Source: Phanerochaete sordida
Taxonomy: Eukaryota > Basidiomycota > Agaricomycetes > Polyporales > Phanerochaetaceae
Length of the DNA: 64,000 nt
NCBI GenBank assembly: GCA_019973155.2
Contig: BPQB01000027.1
Location: 62,001 to 126,000, forward strand
Direction: 5' to 3'
Made by a program: the position numbers and the translations under genes. Shown in pieces: positions 1-10,332 of this stretch. Under the pieces are notes generated by a model that was given only the letters and a program-made list of their open reading frames with translations, was not told the DNA's origin and searched no databases. Positions within the stretch are counted from its first letter, which is position 1, and each line of letters starts with the position of its first letter.

Positions 1-847
1 GTCGGATGAGCTGCCAGCGCCGTTCGCGGGGCGTGAAGGCCGTGTTTATGCGCTGCTCGAGGATCGGGATGTACGACGGGATGAAGGCATCGCCCGTGCT
101 GCGGACGAACGCGAAGATGTCCTCGGGGGTGCGTGGGCGGGCGACGTCGTCGGCAAGGCGCGCGTGCGTCTGGTCGCAGAGGTCGTCGAAGAAGATGCCG
201 CCGATGCCACGCGCCTCCTGGCGATGGGGGATGAAGAAGTACTCGTCGCACCACTTCTTGAACGCAGGGTAAATCGCGGTGCCGTGTGGGTCGCATGCGT
301 TCTTGAGGGTCTCGTGGAAGTGGATCGCGTCCTTCTCGTAGAGGTACGACGGTGTGAGGTCGCAGCCTCCCCCGAACCACCACGCGATGACCCGCCCAGG
401 TCCCTTTTCGCTGTCCTCGGACTCGGTGATCTCGAAGTAGCGGTAGTTCGCGTGCACGGTCGGAGCGTGTGGGTTGCGGGGATGGATGACAAGGCTGATG
501 CCTGACGCGAAGAAGGGGAGGGCGGTGGTGGTGTTGGGGTCGTAGGGGATGGATGAGTGCTCGACGCGCATCTGCTTGATAGCAGCAGGTGGGAGCGAGC
601 CATGGACGACCGAGATGTTCACGCCCGCCTTCTCGAGGACCGAGACGGGCGCGGCAGCATCGGAGTGTGATGCTTCAGGTACTGCAAATACGCACGACAG
701 GCCCTTGCCTCCCTGCGCGCGAACCCACGAGTCGCGCTTGAAGGACGGGGCGTTTGGGTCCAGCTTCTCTAGTGCGGAGACAATCCGTTCCTGGAGGTCG
801 AGGATGTACTCCTCCACCTGTACGCGCATGGGCTTCGGGGTCGACAT
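1..847 (-). CDS. HEM13: Coproporphyrinogen III oxidase, 3' end cut by the window edge
   Basis: This enzyme oxidatively decarboxylates coproporphyrinogen III to protoporphyrinogen IX in haem synthesis. The reverse strand reads as one uninterrupted exon from ATG at 845-847 (MSTPKPMRVQVEEYI) to the window edge, about 282 residues. Family landmarks are clear. There is an RAQGGKGLSCVF segment, then GVNISVVHG, HPRNPHAPTVHANYRYFE, the active-site stretch VIAWWFGGGCDLTPSYLYE, then HRQEARGIGGIFFDDL and PRERRWQLIR. The C-terminal part lies outside the window. No mitochondrial presequence precedes this ATG, as in cytosolic fungal enzymes, although an upstream exon cannot be excluded. It is transcribed divergently from the dehydrogenase gene at 1529. 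Recognition is secure; only the exact start is open. Confidence 0.95.
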   Translation of the reverse strand, partial: MSTPKPMRVQVEEYILDLQERIVSALEKLDPNAPSFKRDSWVRAQGGKGLSCVFAVPEASHSDAAAPVSVLEKAGVNISVVHGSLPPAAIKQMRVEHSSIPYDPNTTTALPFFASGISLVIHPRNPHAPTVHANYRYFEITESEDSEKGPGRVIAWWFGGGCDLTPSYLYEKDAIHFHETLKNACDPHGTAIYPAFKKWCDEYFFIPHRQEARGIGGIFFDDLCDQTHARLADDVARPRTPEDIFAFVRSTGDAFIPSYIPILEQRINTAFTPRERRWQLIR

Positions 848-1528
848 CGTGTGGGGTGACTGTGTACAAGAGACGGTCAATGTCCTCTGGTATTTATGCC
901 AGCGTCGGATTCAGGCTCTCAAGCACGAACGGCCCAGTCGGGACCGCATCCACGAGCGGGCCCGGTGTGTCTGGATCGTGGGCTACACGGTCGATTTTTG
1001 TCGCGCGACGTCGCAGCTCAGACTTGAAATAAACGCGTCGACTCACATGTAGAGTAGCTGTATCGTACTGCACACAGTTCGAGCTCAGAGGATGCTGATG
1101 CTAGGGTCTGTTATGTCGCGGTCAATGAGAGAGACGCAATGGCTAGCAATGGCGTGAGAGCGGCCGAGCGACTAGTCCTCCGCGCTTTGCTTACTGAGTA
1201 AGTAAGCATTGTTTACTCTTCTTACACATGGTCAGCGAAGCTTTCTTACTGCAATACAATCCACTTCTTACCGGTATTCACACGAGCCGGCGGAGCGCCG
1301 CGAGTCCCTGTCGCGTCGTTGCAGACTCTTCTGCTCGAACTCTACGTCTCGCGCCATGTACGCGAACAATCCTACCAACATATTTGGCGGTCACAACTCT
1401 GCACAAGGCCACTGGTTGATTCCATGATTTCTGCTCTCGGACGTCGGATATGCGGCCTGCCGGCGCCCATCACCTGCACCTAGCAGGGTTGAGCGAACAG
1501 ACAAGCTGTCACTTTCTGTTGTCTCGCC
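848..1528. promoter_or_regulatory. Divergent intergenic region between the HEM13-like and SDR genes
   Basis: About 680 bp separate two divergently transcribed genes, so it must carry both promoters. No coding signal, repeat or recognised operator was found. Confidence 0.4.
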
Positions 1529-2639
1529 ATGTCGTCTTTTCGCACAAACAACCTGTTCAATGTCTCTGGAAAGGTTGTGCTGGTTACCGGAGGGAGTCGA
1601 GGCATCGGCAAGTCGGTACGTCGCGTCGGAAGCGTGCACTGGGTTTATTCCTGACATAGTCTGTTCGTATGACAGATCGCGACCGCTTTCGTCGCCAACG
1701 GTGCGAAGGTATGTTTCGCGTCCAAATCCTGCAGACCACAGCTCATCCGCTCTAGGTCTACATCACGTCTCGCAAAGCAAATGATTGCGACGAGACCGCC
1801 ACGGAGCTGAACGCCATGGGCCCGGGCTCCTGCATCGCCGTGCCTGCAGATCTGCAGAAGGTTTCCGAGGTCGAGCGGCTGGTCGCGGAAATCTCTTCGA
1901 AGGAAACAATGCTGCACGTGCTCGTGAATAATGCTGGTGCAGCGTGGGGCGACGGCATCGACGAGTACCCGGTGCGTCCAGCGTCCCGTCAGACGCGGCT
2001 CTCGCTGACCGGTCATGATGCCAGGATGAAGCCTTCACGAAAGTCATCACCTTGAACCTTCAGCGTGTCTTCACCCTGACGCAGAAGTGCCTGCCGCTGC
2101 TCCGCGCTGCGGCCGACAACGGCGGCCGAGAGGGCCTGAGCCGCATTGATCCTGCCAGAATCATCAATGTGCGTGCATCTTTTGCGTCCTCACTGGATGT
2201 ATGCTGACTAAACGCGCGGTGCAGATCGGATCCATCGAGGCCTTAGAGGTCGCGAACCACGAAACGTACGCGTACGCTGCGTCGAAAGCTGGTCTGCACC
2301 ACCTTAGTCGAACATTCGCCGGTCGCCTTGGATGGGAGGGTATCACAAGCAACACGATTGCATGTGGCGCTTTCCCCACGAAAAGTACGCGCTACTCTTC
2401 GTCATAGCGATCCAGAGTTCTCATAACGATACCCAGTGACGGCCGCCACACTTGACGCCGTTGGCGACCATATCGTTCGAGGAACGCCGCTATGCCGCAT
2501 CGGCAAGCCGGAGGACGTCGGCGGCACCGCGGTCTTCTTGGCAAGCCCGGCTGCGAGCTGGATGACCGGTGCCACTATTACCTTGGATGGAGGCTCCATA
2601 GTGGCCATGACATCCATGCGCGCGCACGCTAAGCTGTGA
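1529..2639 (+). CDS. Short-chain dehydrogenase/reductase (classical SDR, six exons)
   Basis: Predicted NAD(P)H-dependent oxidoreductase of 280 residues with a Rossmann fold. Exons are 1529-1615, 1676-1708, 1756-1971, 2025-2168, 2225-2384 and 2437-2639; all introns are GT-AG and 47-60 nt, and the joined frame is open. The cofactor motif TGGSRGIG lies near residue 22, NNAG near 95, a catalytic Ser in IINIGSIEAL, and YAYAASK supplies the Tyr and Lys. The end, GATITLDGG, is the usual SDR C-terminal strand. The overall pattern resembles fungal 3-oxoacyl-reductase or RhlG-like members, but the substrate cannot be read from sequence. It converges with the coiled-coil gene at 2757, leaving only 117 bp between stop codons. 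Family confidence is high, function low. Confidence 0.92.
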
Positions 2640-2756
2640 TCATTATGTCTCTTCATACATGGTGTACTCAGGATGGTCTCACTAGACAACCTATACCCTA
2701 ATGTTCGGCAGGAAGTATAAAGTACAATACTATAAATACGACAACCACGAGAACCC

Positions 2757-4106
2757 TCAGTCGATCAATGTGGACGCTACCCGGACTGACGTTCTACGCA
2801 TAGATGCCCTGAAGCTGCTCGCTCGCATGCTCTTGCGGACGCTGCTCTTGCGCCGCTGCAAGACCTCCTCCTTCTCCCTCCGTAGCTGCTGGAGCTCGAA
2901 CTCAAGCTCCCCTATGCGCGTCTTCTGGTGCTCGACGATCTGGCGCACCTGGCTCAGCTCCTCGGTGCGCTCGCGAAGCTCGTCCCGGAGCTGCTCGATG
3001 CGCTGCTCCGCAGCCTCGCCCATCGGCCCGTCCTCCGCGGCCGCCCGCTCCTCCTCGTCAGGGACCTCGAGCGCCGGGCTCAGGCGCGGCGGAAACCACG
3101 GCTCGGGCACGAGTGCGCCGGGCTGCGAGATGTCGGACGGCGTCGAGGGGACCGTCATCGTGTACCAGCTGCTCGACGTCTTGCCCGGCACGCTCCGCGT
3201 GCGGCTCTCGCCCGGGAAGTAGTCCACCGCAACACGCGTCGACACCCACGGCAGGCTCGTGAGCTCGCGCACGAGCCCGCCCAGCCGCTCGCGCGGCCCG
3301 CTCTCGGGCTCCGCATCGCCCGAGCCGTACAGCTCGGACATGTCGAGCGAACCGAAACCGAGCTTCGACGAGCGCGCGGCGCTCCCGCCGGGCGAGTGCA
3401 CCTCGCGGAGGTGTGCGTGCGGGAGCGCGTGGTGTGGATGCGCGTGCGCGGGCGGCGGGTACGGCGGCGCGAAGACGAACGGGAAGGGGAACGGCGGTGC
3501 GAACTTGTGCGGGTGCAGCGCGCCGTGCTCCGTCGTCGGCGTCATTGTCATCGTCGTGCGCCCGCTCGCGACGTACGACGACGTGCCCGTCGCGCTTGTC
3601 ACGGCTGAGCGGCGGTCGTACACCTGGCTGTGCGTGACCGCGCGCGGGAGGCTGCGGATGCTGCTCACGAGCCCGCCGACGATCGAGCGCGCCTTGCCGC
3701 GGAGCGCGCTTGGCGGCGTCAGCGGGGTCAGCGGGTGCTCGGGGACCTCCTCGAGCGTGCTCATCTTGAAGCCGTAGGAGGTCTCCTCGGTGTCCATCGT
3801 CTCCGTCGTCTCCTTCTCGTCCTTTTCTGTCGCCTCCGTCACCTCTGTCTCGCTGCTCGCCGTCTCTGGATCCTGCTCGCCCATCCGTGGCGGCGCATGG
3901 CTTAGCTTGATCGTGCCTGCGCTTGAGTCGGAGTCGGGAGTGCACAGGTCGAGCGGGATTGGGATGGGCGTGCCGGGCGTTGCGGAGGGGTATGCGAGCG
4001 ATGAGATCCAGCTGGAGTAGCTTGTTCCTGAGGCGCGTCGGTGCGGCGACTGCTGATAGTCTTTCATTCCGAACGAGGTCGGCGGCACGTCGAGGAAGTT
4101 TGGCAT
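2757..4106 (-). CDS. Hypothetical Pro/Ser-rich protein with C-terminal coiled coil
   Basis: Single-exon reading frame of 449 residues starting at ATG 4104-4106 (MPNFLDVPPTSF). I do not recognise the family. The first two thirds are low-complexity, rich in Ser, Thr, Pro, Glu and His, with an acidic stretch (SSETEVTEATEKDEKETTE) and a His/Pro-rich tract near the middle. Around residues 360-430 a heptad-like segment rich in Glu, Arg, Gln and Leu (IEQLRDELRERTEELSQV and LEFELQQLRREKEEVL) predicts a strong coiled coil. A basic Ser/Arg tail (RKSSVRKSMRASSFRASM) follows. The layout suggests a scaffold, cytoskeletal or nuclear adaptor protein, but no role is proven. The long frame and biased third positions support it as real. 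Confidence 0.75.
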   Translation of the reverse strand: MPNFLDVPPTSFGMKDYQQSPHRRASGTSYSSWISSLAYPSATPGTPIPIPLDLCTPDSDSSAGTIKLSHAPPRMGEQDPETASSETEVTEATEKDEKETTETMDTEETSYGFKMSTLEEVPEHPLTPLTPPSALRGKARSIVGGLVSSIRSLPRAVTHSQVYDRRSAVTSATGTSSYVASGRTTMTMTPTTEHGALHPHKFAPPFPFPFVFAPPYPPPAHAHPHHALPHAHLREVHSPGGSAARSSKLGFGSLDMSELYGSGDAEPESGPRERLGGLVRELTSLPWVSTRVAVDYFPGESRTRSVPGKTSSSWYTMTVPSTPSDISQPGALVPEPWFPPRLSPALEVPDEEERAAAEDGPMGEAAEQRIEQLRDELRERTEELSQVRQIVEHQKTRIGELEFELQQLRREKEEVLQRRKSSVRKSMRASSFRASMRRTSVRVASTLID

Positions 4107-5268
4107 GGTCGTGGTAGGGGAAAGGTACGGTGCGGCGAGCAATGCGCATGTTTGCAGGTGATATAGGTCGAGTGGTGTGGTAGATGTGCGTACCCCATGA
4201 GGCCGGGGAAAACACGCCCGAACTCTATCTTCTCCAATACGCGGTTGCGTGTATAGCTCAGGCGCACTTTTGTAGGCATCGATAGGCTCAGGATCGACGC
4301 AGATGCTGCCGAGTCGACGTCAGGGGAGTAGTGTTCTCACTGCCCTTGCCCCATCGCAGACGCTCTGATAGGCTATTATGATCAAGTTTTGCATCTCTGG
4401 TGGAAATTTTTAGCTGCAGTCCCCGTAGTCCACGACATACAATGATTCCGAGGCGATATAGCTCACCTCAATGTGCTGCGCTTGAAATAAAAGAGATGAA
4501 AACTGAGTGGGATCAAGACTGCAGCCGTCCCTGGGTAAAATGTAGTGGGCGCGCGACCGTCCGCTGGCCAGGATTTGTGGAGCCAGCATGCGATGTCGTC
4601 AAGTGCGAATACATGTAATTCGCAAGTCATGGTGAGAATTTGGAATCGGGTATGCATTTGGCATCGGCCAGGCAGCAGATATTGGGCAGATTGACCGCCT
4701 CCGACGATGTTCGAAGGTTCGCCTACAGGCAAGGTCGGCATGTCCGAGATCTGCCACGAATACGTCAGTTCAGCGCGTGCTACATTGCAGGTTCTCCGCA
4801 CCGTCACCGACGTAGCGTTTGAACAACCTCTGTGGAACTTTCTTTTCGCCAGGAACACTGACGGAAAGGTCGTAGTTTGCAGGCTCGACTGTACCTGGGT
4901 CCGACACCATGAGGACCACCTCCGACTCTCTCGGCCTGGTTCATTTTCATAGGCTTTTGGTCGGCCATCTGAGCTTGTGGATCTGGCAGGCGGGCATTAG
5001 GAGCCTCCCGAGCGAATTTGCCTGACACAGGAGAACCGCCAGTGAAGAGGCTCTCTGCTGGTGCTTGCTGCCGCTGAAGCGAACATATAGACATCTAGAA
5101 AATTCAAAAATATTTTAAAGTAAGCACAAGACCTTTCAAGACAAAGCCTGGGATTTGGGAGCAGAGATGTGGCCACGAGGAGCGTCAGGGAGGAAAGCGG
5201 CGTGCCTGCGGACGTCTCGCCACAAAGCGCGACTATACCATATTTGGCAACATCCCGCCGCTGGTCAT

Positions 5269-5274
5269 TGACTC
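5269..5274 (+). promoter_or_regulatory. TGACTC hexamer upstream of HIS1 (Gcn4/CpcA-type site)
   Basis: The hexamer lies 91 bp before the HIS1 ATG. TGACTC is the core half of the bZIP general amino-acid-control site, and histidine genes are classic targets of that pathway in fungi. The flanks do not complete the palindrome, so this is tentative. Confidence 0.45.
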
Positions 5275-5328
5275 CCTGCCGGGCGCTCATTTATATTGGC
5301 TTATTTCTTTTAACCACCACCTCGGCTT

Positions 5329-5334
5329 GACTCG
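5329..5334 (+). promoter_or_regulatory. Second TGACTC hexamer upstream of HIS1
   Basis: A second identical hexamer lies 31 bp before the ATG, 60 bp from the first and in the same orientation. Two copies so close to the start make general amino-acid control more credible, although this one is close enough to lie in the 5' leader. Confidence 0.4.
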
Positions 5335-5364
5335 AACCGCGAAACCCCCTCCTCCTCCTTCAGA

Positions 5365-6585
5365 ATGAGTCCGTGTAAATGCAAACGCTGCCTAATTCTC
5401 GCTGCTAAAAGAGTCCACAATCCAGATGCCGAGTCCCTCGACGGCCGCCTGCTGTTTGCAATCCCGAAGAAAGGTCAGCGCGGAGCTCGCTCTGCGGCTC
5501 TCGAAAAGCTCATGTGGCGGTAGGGAGGTTGTATGAGAAATGCATAGAGCTCCTCGCCGGTATGTCCAATGAAGTCATTGCCCGGGCCTGTCAGTGACCT
5601 CTGTAGGGGCCGATATACAGTTTAGAAGACACGCCCGGCTCGATGTCTGCCTCGTGAAGAACCACCCCATCGCCCTGTGAGCTAGGCCGGCCCGGGTCAC
5701 CTTCATCTCCCTCACACACACCACAGCGTCTTCCTTCCCGCCGCCGACATCCCCTCCTTCGTCGGCAAGGGCAACGTCGACCTGGGCATCACCGGACACG
5801 ACGTCATTCTCGAGGCCAACATGCAGGCGCACGTCAGCGAGGAGCTCCGGCTCGGCTTCGGCAAGTGCGCGTTGCAGGTGCAGGTGCCCGAGGCGGGGCC
5901 CATCAAGACCGTGCAGCAGCTCGCGGGCAAGCGCGTCGTCACGTCCTTCGAGGTCCTCGCCGGCGAGTACTTCGGCCGCGTCGACGCGGAGCTGCAGCTC
6001 GCCGGCGACGCGAAGACCAAGATCGAGTACGTCGGGGGCAGTGTCGAGGCGGCGTGCGCGCTGGGCCTCGCGGACGGCATCGGTGCGTTTCTTGTCACGA
6101 CGCCACGCAAGGTCATGTCTGACGCGAAAGCCCCGCAGTTGATCTCGTGGGTGCGTAACCTCCCTTTCGCGCGCGCTTTATGTGCCCAGACCCCTCCCGC
6201 AGAGTCCGGCGACACGATGCGCGCCGCGGGCCTGCACGCCATCGCGACCGTGCTCGACACCGAGGCCGTGCTGATCAAGTCCAAGGAGCAGAAGCACCCG
6301 CAGCACGCGTCGCTAATCCGCCTTATCACGAGCCGCATAGCGGGTGTCATCGCCGCCGGCCGCTACGTCGTCTGCGAGTACAACGTCCGCCGCGACAAGG
6401 TCCACGACGCGACCGCGATCACGCCGGGCCGCCGCGCGCCGACGATCAGCCCGCTCGACGACGAGGAGTGGGTCGCCGTCAGCGCGATGGTGCTCAAGAA
6501 GGAGGCGGCGGACGTCATGGACCGCCTCGCCGCCATCGGGGCCGAGGACATCTTGATCTTTAACTTGGATAATTGTAGAGTTTAG
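5365..6585 (+). CDS. HIS1: ATP phosphoribosyltransferase, first step of histidine synthesis
   Basis: It condenses ATP with phosphoribosyl pyrophosphate, the committed and feedback-controlled step. Exons are 5365-5374, 5426-5473, 5524-5559, 5607-5676, 5727-6082, 6139-6150 and 6203-6585, giving 304 residues, the normal fungal length. Landmarks are LLFAIPKKGRLYEKCIELL, ARLDVCLVKNHPIAL, FLPAADIPSFVGKGNVDLGI, YVGGSVEAACALGLADGIVD, then LVESGDTMRAAG and a C-terminal regulatory domain ending GAEDILIFNLDNCRV. The exon at 6139-6150 is only 12 nt and restores GIVDLVESG across two introns. The first intron (5375-5425, 51 nt) is frame-neutral, so a 321-residue product without splicing is possible. Two TGACTC sites lie just upstream. 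Confidence 0.95.
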
Positions 6586-7483
6586 AGCTGCCCAGACGTC
6601 AAGCTGTATTTTAAAAAGGTGCGTCGGTCAGTCATAAGCTGCTGCTTGTGCTAACTGTGCATCGTCAGAATCTCGTTAGAGATGTAAAGTTGTTTAGAAT
6701 AGATGCGGGCCTCCCAGACTTACAGGATTTCCCAACTCGCCAGTGCCCCCACTACCTCCGAACGTCGAATACCTCGTATGGCGGCCCCAAGGTCTGTGGA
6801 ACGTGCTATGTCGGAGGCCTTGTCGTTTCCTCATGTAGAACAGTACGCCGAGGTTCGTCGTCCAGACTGGTTCTGCTGATCACTGAAATTTTGGGCTGCC
6901 TTCAAGCTGTATATGAGTCGCGCAAGGCTCGGTCGGTGAGGACGAATGTTCTCTCTGATCATCGTCTTGGCTAGTCTCAGTCTGCTAGCGCGGCGCTTCT
7001 CTGCAGAAGCGAGGGGCGAGTGCAGGCTTTAGTCTCTATTTTGTGAGTCATATGCTGCAAAGCACTCCTTGGTGCTTATCGAAATTTGTCTGCGACAGTC
7101 ATTCAAGGAGGGAAGATTGGACCTGGGACGGTTTGGATGCCGGGTTACGAGTACCAGTTCCCACGACTCCTATATACATAGTGTGAAGCCAAATAACTTC
7201 TGTCCGTTCGACGTGTTTATTTGGCTATACATTATGATTCTCTGCGTATGTCTCGCTGGTGGTGACCAAGAGGAAGGGATCTTCCATTTCCAGGGCGTCT
7301 TCATTCCCAACGGAAGGGACTCCCACGCAGGCGAAGGCTGAAGCGCTCCTAGTATATTGTGCGCTGGCCAGGTTCCTCAAAGCTACGTCGTACTCCACCG
7401 GAACCACCATCTCGCACAGCTTGGGTTCGGTACGCGGAATCTCTCTACACACTCTCTGTTGACACTAACACCGTGCAACCCAG
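6586..7483. other. Intergenic region downstream of HIS1
   Basis: About 900 bp without a supported gene. Open frames here lack family motifs or paralogs in the window. Confidence 0.4.
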
Positions 7484-8894
7484 ATGACCGGGCCGCCAAG
7501 TACAAGAGAGGGCATCCGTGGCGGCGCAGCGAGGGGTCGAGGAGCAGCCCGAGGCCGTGGTGGAGGACCCGGAGGCAGAGGAGGTGCTGCAACAAGACAT
7601 ACGAAACGAGACATTATGCAAGACATACGAAACGAGACATTATGGACGGCCTGCTGCCCGATGTCGTACACACTATACCCAAACCTCAAGTCATCCCCGA
7701 CGAACTCGACGTCGAGATCTCTGACGTCGAATACGTCGCCTCCTACACATGGCTCGACACCAACACGCCTACCATCGCTGTCCCAGGTACGCCCATCTCC
7801 TCTCTGCCCGGCTAGCTCGTGATCTCACCTCCCGTACAGGCTCGCCCCGGCTCTGGTCGCCGCCGGCGCTGCCCGCGCAGGTCGTGCCCGACCGCGGGCG
7901 CACGTTCGTCGACCAGAACGGCTTCCGGCTCGGCGCGCACGCGCTCGCTCCGCTCTTCGCGGCCGCCGACGCGCTCGGCGCGCGCACGGGGCGCACGCCG
8001 GGATGGGGCACGGTCGACGTCGTCACGGACCGCAACAACCTGCTGAAGCTGCTCGGCTGGCTCGACGCCGGCTGCGCGAAGCGCAAGCACCGCGGCGCGT
8101 TCCGCATCGATGTCGCACTCGCGGGCGCGTGGACGCTGCTCCTGCGCCGCTGGGAGGAGCGCACCGCGGTGAGCTCGGACGGCACGGGTTTTGGGGACGG
8201 GTTCGAGCGCAGGTGCTCGAAGGATGCGCTTGGGGGAAGTGAGCGGGGCACGTTGGCCGGGCACTGTCGTGTTGTGACTTATGTAAGTTAGGGCGATCGC
8301 CTTGTAAGAGTATTGCTGATTCTTCGTCTGCATTTTCAGGATTTTGCGGGTCTCAAGATGGTCGTGCGATGCGAAGTCGACGCGTACCGAGCCTCGAAGG
8401 AGGCCTCGGTGGATGCCCTCACGGAGCAGCTGTCTTCACTCAACATGCGCGCCGGGCCAGCAGGTGGAGCATCTGGTGTATCTTCAATCGTCAGCATCCG
8501 ACACGCTGGTACAGAGGTTGCCCAGTCCTCCCTCGTGAAGATCAAGTCCCGCTCGCGCGCCAGCAAGGCGCAGTACCTGGAGAACGCGTACCTTCAGCTG
8601 CTTCTGGGCCAGCTGCCCGAGCTGTGCCTCGGAGTACACGACGGCAGTGGTGTCTTCGACTCCATCAACTCCATCCCGCTCGACTCCGAGCGCTTCCGCA
8701 ACGCACGCGAGAAGGCGCGGCCCGCGCTGCGCAAGCTCCGCCGCCTGCTCGAAGAGATCCAGAGTCTCGTCATGCAGCGTGGGGTGGGGGCGCAGCTGAG
8801 CCTCGTTTGCTCCGGCGGCGAGCTGCTGCTCATGCAGCGTACGGCCGAGGACGCGCTGCTGCCTCCTGTGCTGATGCGACGCTTCACGACGTGA
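7484..8894 (+). pseudogene. Rai1/DXO-like RGG-tailed protein, copy 1, frameshifted by a 26-bp duplication
   Basis: Exons are 7484-7786, 7840-8282 and 8340-8894 at the same positions as the two paralogs. An Arg/Gly-rich tail (RGGAARGRGAARGRG) precedes the conserved core. The core contains SYTWLDTNTPTIAVPG, VDVVTDRNNLLKLL, GFGDGFERR, VVRCEVDAY and QSSLVKIKSRS. The pattern GxxFE, then EVD, then a hydrophobic-Lys strand, then a helix ending in LLLGQ resembles Rai1/DXO decapping enzymes. Relatives are often auto-labelled geranylgeranyl pyrophosphate synthetase, yet no DDxxD motif exists. A direct duplication of 26 bp (7593-7618 and 7619-7644) shifts the frame after the RGG tail; with one copy the three exons sum to 425 codons in frame. 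Starting at ATG 7642 would give the core without the tail, so partial function is possible. Confidence 0.7.
7593..7644 (+). repeat. 26-bp perfect tandem duplication inside DXO-like copy 1
   Basis: Two identical 26-bp units lie end to end. Because 26 is not a multiple of three, the RGG-tail frame and the core frame no longer match. Confidence 0.9.
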
Positions 8895-9340
8895 TCAGCG
8901 TTGGAGGCTGCTGCTTTTCCGGAATTACAGGCAGCAGGTGTGTGCTTTACACCGGTGACGAAGTGTTCGTATACTGAGAGGCTTGACAGGACGTGCTTGA
9001 CATTCGTACTCGCCCCGAGAGACACGCGAAATCAGTAATATGCCGGGGACAGGCAAAGTCACTGGACTCCGCCATTATTTGCTGCATTCCACTGGCAGTC
9101 AGTGCCTACCAGCGATCATTCCCAGTGTACTGCGATGGAGGCCGGCGTACATCATTGGCCCACAACGGCCAGCAGTGCATACCGCCAGCTGCCAATGGCA
9201 GCCGGCGATCAGCGCTGGCAGTCGGTGGGTATGTTCAAAAATGGAGTATGTCTGTAATTTAGATGGTACCGCGGTGAATACACATGCCAAATGGTTCATC
9301 TCATCCAAGGAGAGCGTCGAAAAGGTTCTTGGGCACCGTC
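8895..9340. other. Intergenic, with CCAG/GGCCGG-rich low-order repeats (about 9060-9240)
   Basis: No gene seen. The stretch 9060-9240 is dense in short related words such as CCAGTGTAC, GGCCAGCAG and GCAGCCGGCG. Similar words recur at 10333-10520 on the other side of the next gene. Confidence 0.35.
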
Positions 9341-10071
9341 CTAGAACATAGCGACGATGTACAGGAGCTTTGCGATGTCCTGGTGGTCTGGAGTACTGAT
9401 ATCGGCGAGATCGTGAGCCTACACGGCCACCACGAGCATCCGATGAGTACGCATAAAGCATATAAATTATGTGACGTACTGCTGAGTCCGTATCCGCATT
9501 TAGAAATACCTCGCAGACCACGATCTCGTCGTCCTCCTCGACTGGCTTCAGTGCGCACATGTTGAGCTCCTTCAGACGAGGAGAGGGGTCGACCCGGCCG
9601 CTGACAAAGTCTTGTACAGTGCTGAGGTCGATGCGAGCGACAAAACCGGCTATTCCAGCTCGGTAAACGCGTCCGTGAGCCTCTGTGGGTGCTGTGCAAG
9701 TGACCAAGGATACGTGGAGTGCAGTTCTTGTGCTTACTTTTCATGGGGCTGCTGGACTTCAGGGCCGACGGCAAGATTTCGGTAAGCTTCGCGTAACCGG
9801 TCGCTTTGCCGTTAACGTCGTGGTTTTCGATGTGAAGGTTCCGCCCTTGAGCCAGCCAGACTTCTTGGTCGGGCACATTCTCGTCGTCATAGTCCTTGAA
9901 GCGGACAATGTCAGTCTCTATCCACGACGTCAAGAAGACGATACCGGTAAAAGAGCAACAGGTACAGACTTGAATCTCGCTCAGCTTGCTTTCGACTATC
10001 TTGACCGGTGTCCTTGGTAGAGCATCGCTTGCGTCTATCCTCTGCGGCAGGAACATAGCCAATGTCTCCAT
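9341..10071 (-). CDS. Hypothetical protein of unknown family, three exons
   Basis: I do not recognise this protein (207 residues). Exons in transcription order are 10071-9738, 9691-9480 and 9418-9341. Both introns are GT-AG (46 and 61 nt) and the joined frame stays open from MGVGMET-like codons to TAG at 9341-9343. The text looks coding: FLTSWIETDIVRFKDYDD, QGRNLHIENHDVNG, GRVYRAGIAGFVARIDL, and a C-terminus PDHQDIAKLLYIVAMF. The frame is open upstream of the chosen ATG up to a stop near 10140. A GTAAGT...TAG intron (about 48 nt) just upstream hints at a leader intron or extra 5' exon. No signal peptide or membrane span is evident. Repeat-like DNA flanks the gene on both sides. Confidence 0.55.
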
Positions 10072-10332
10072 GCCCACTCCAGCGCCCTCGTCGGAGCCTC
10101 CGGGAGTTTGGTGAGCGTCCGAAACCGCACAGAAGCTCTACAACACGCGTGTATATGGGCAATAGGCGCATATAATGCCACTTACCTTTGCCTAAAGGCT
10201 GTGGGGCAGGAACCCGCTCGTCAGGGGCGAGAGGTTCGCGGGGGGGCCTCCGTCCGCCACCGTGTTCTGGTGCAGACCACCGGTGAGTGCTGGAGGGCAC
10301 TGTGCGACGATGAGACCCATCAATGACCGATA

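Larger units (their letters stand above)
4107..5364. other. Intergenic region upstream of HIS1
   Basis: About 1.25 kb contains no convincing exon; the short reading frames here have no homologous pattern. The last 100 bp carry two TGACTC hexamers, listed separately. A TATA-like run (TTTATATTGG) lies near 5290. Confidence 0.5.

Noticed and set aside
2757..4215. Alternative long frame on the - strand of 385 residues (3058-4215)
   Set aside because: It is an Arg/Ala-rich shadow of the coiled-coil gene in another frame, typical of GC-rich coding DNA.
5325..5340. Possible tRNA T-loop (reverse strand GGTTCGAGTC) upstream of HIS1
   Set aside because: The flanking bases cannot form a T-stem, and no A box or cloverleaf arms are found at the right distance.
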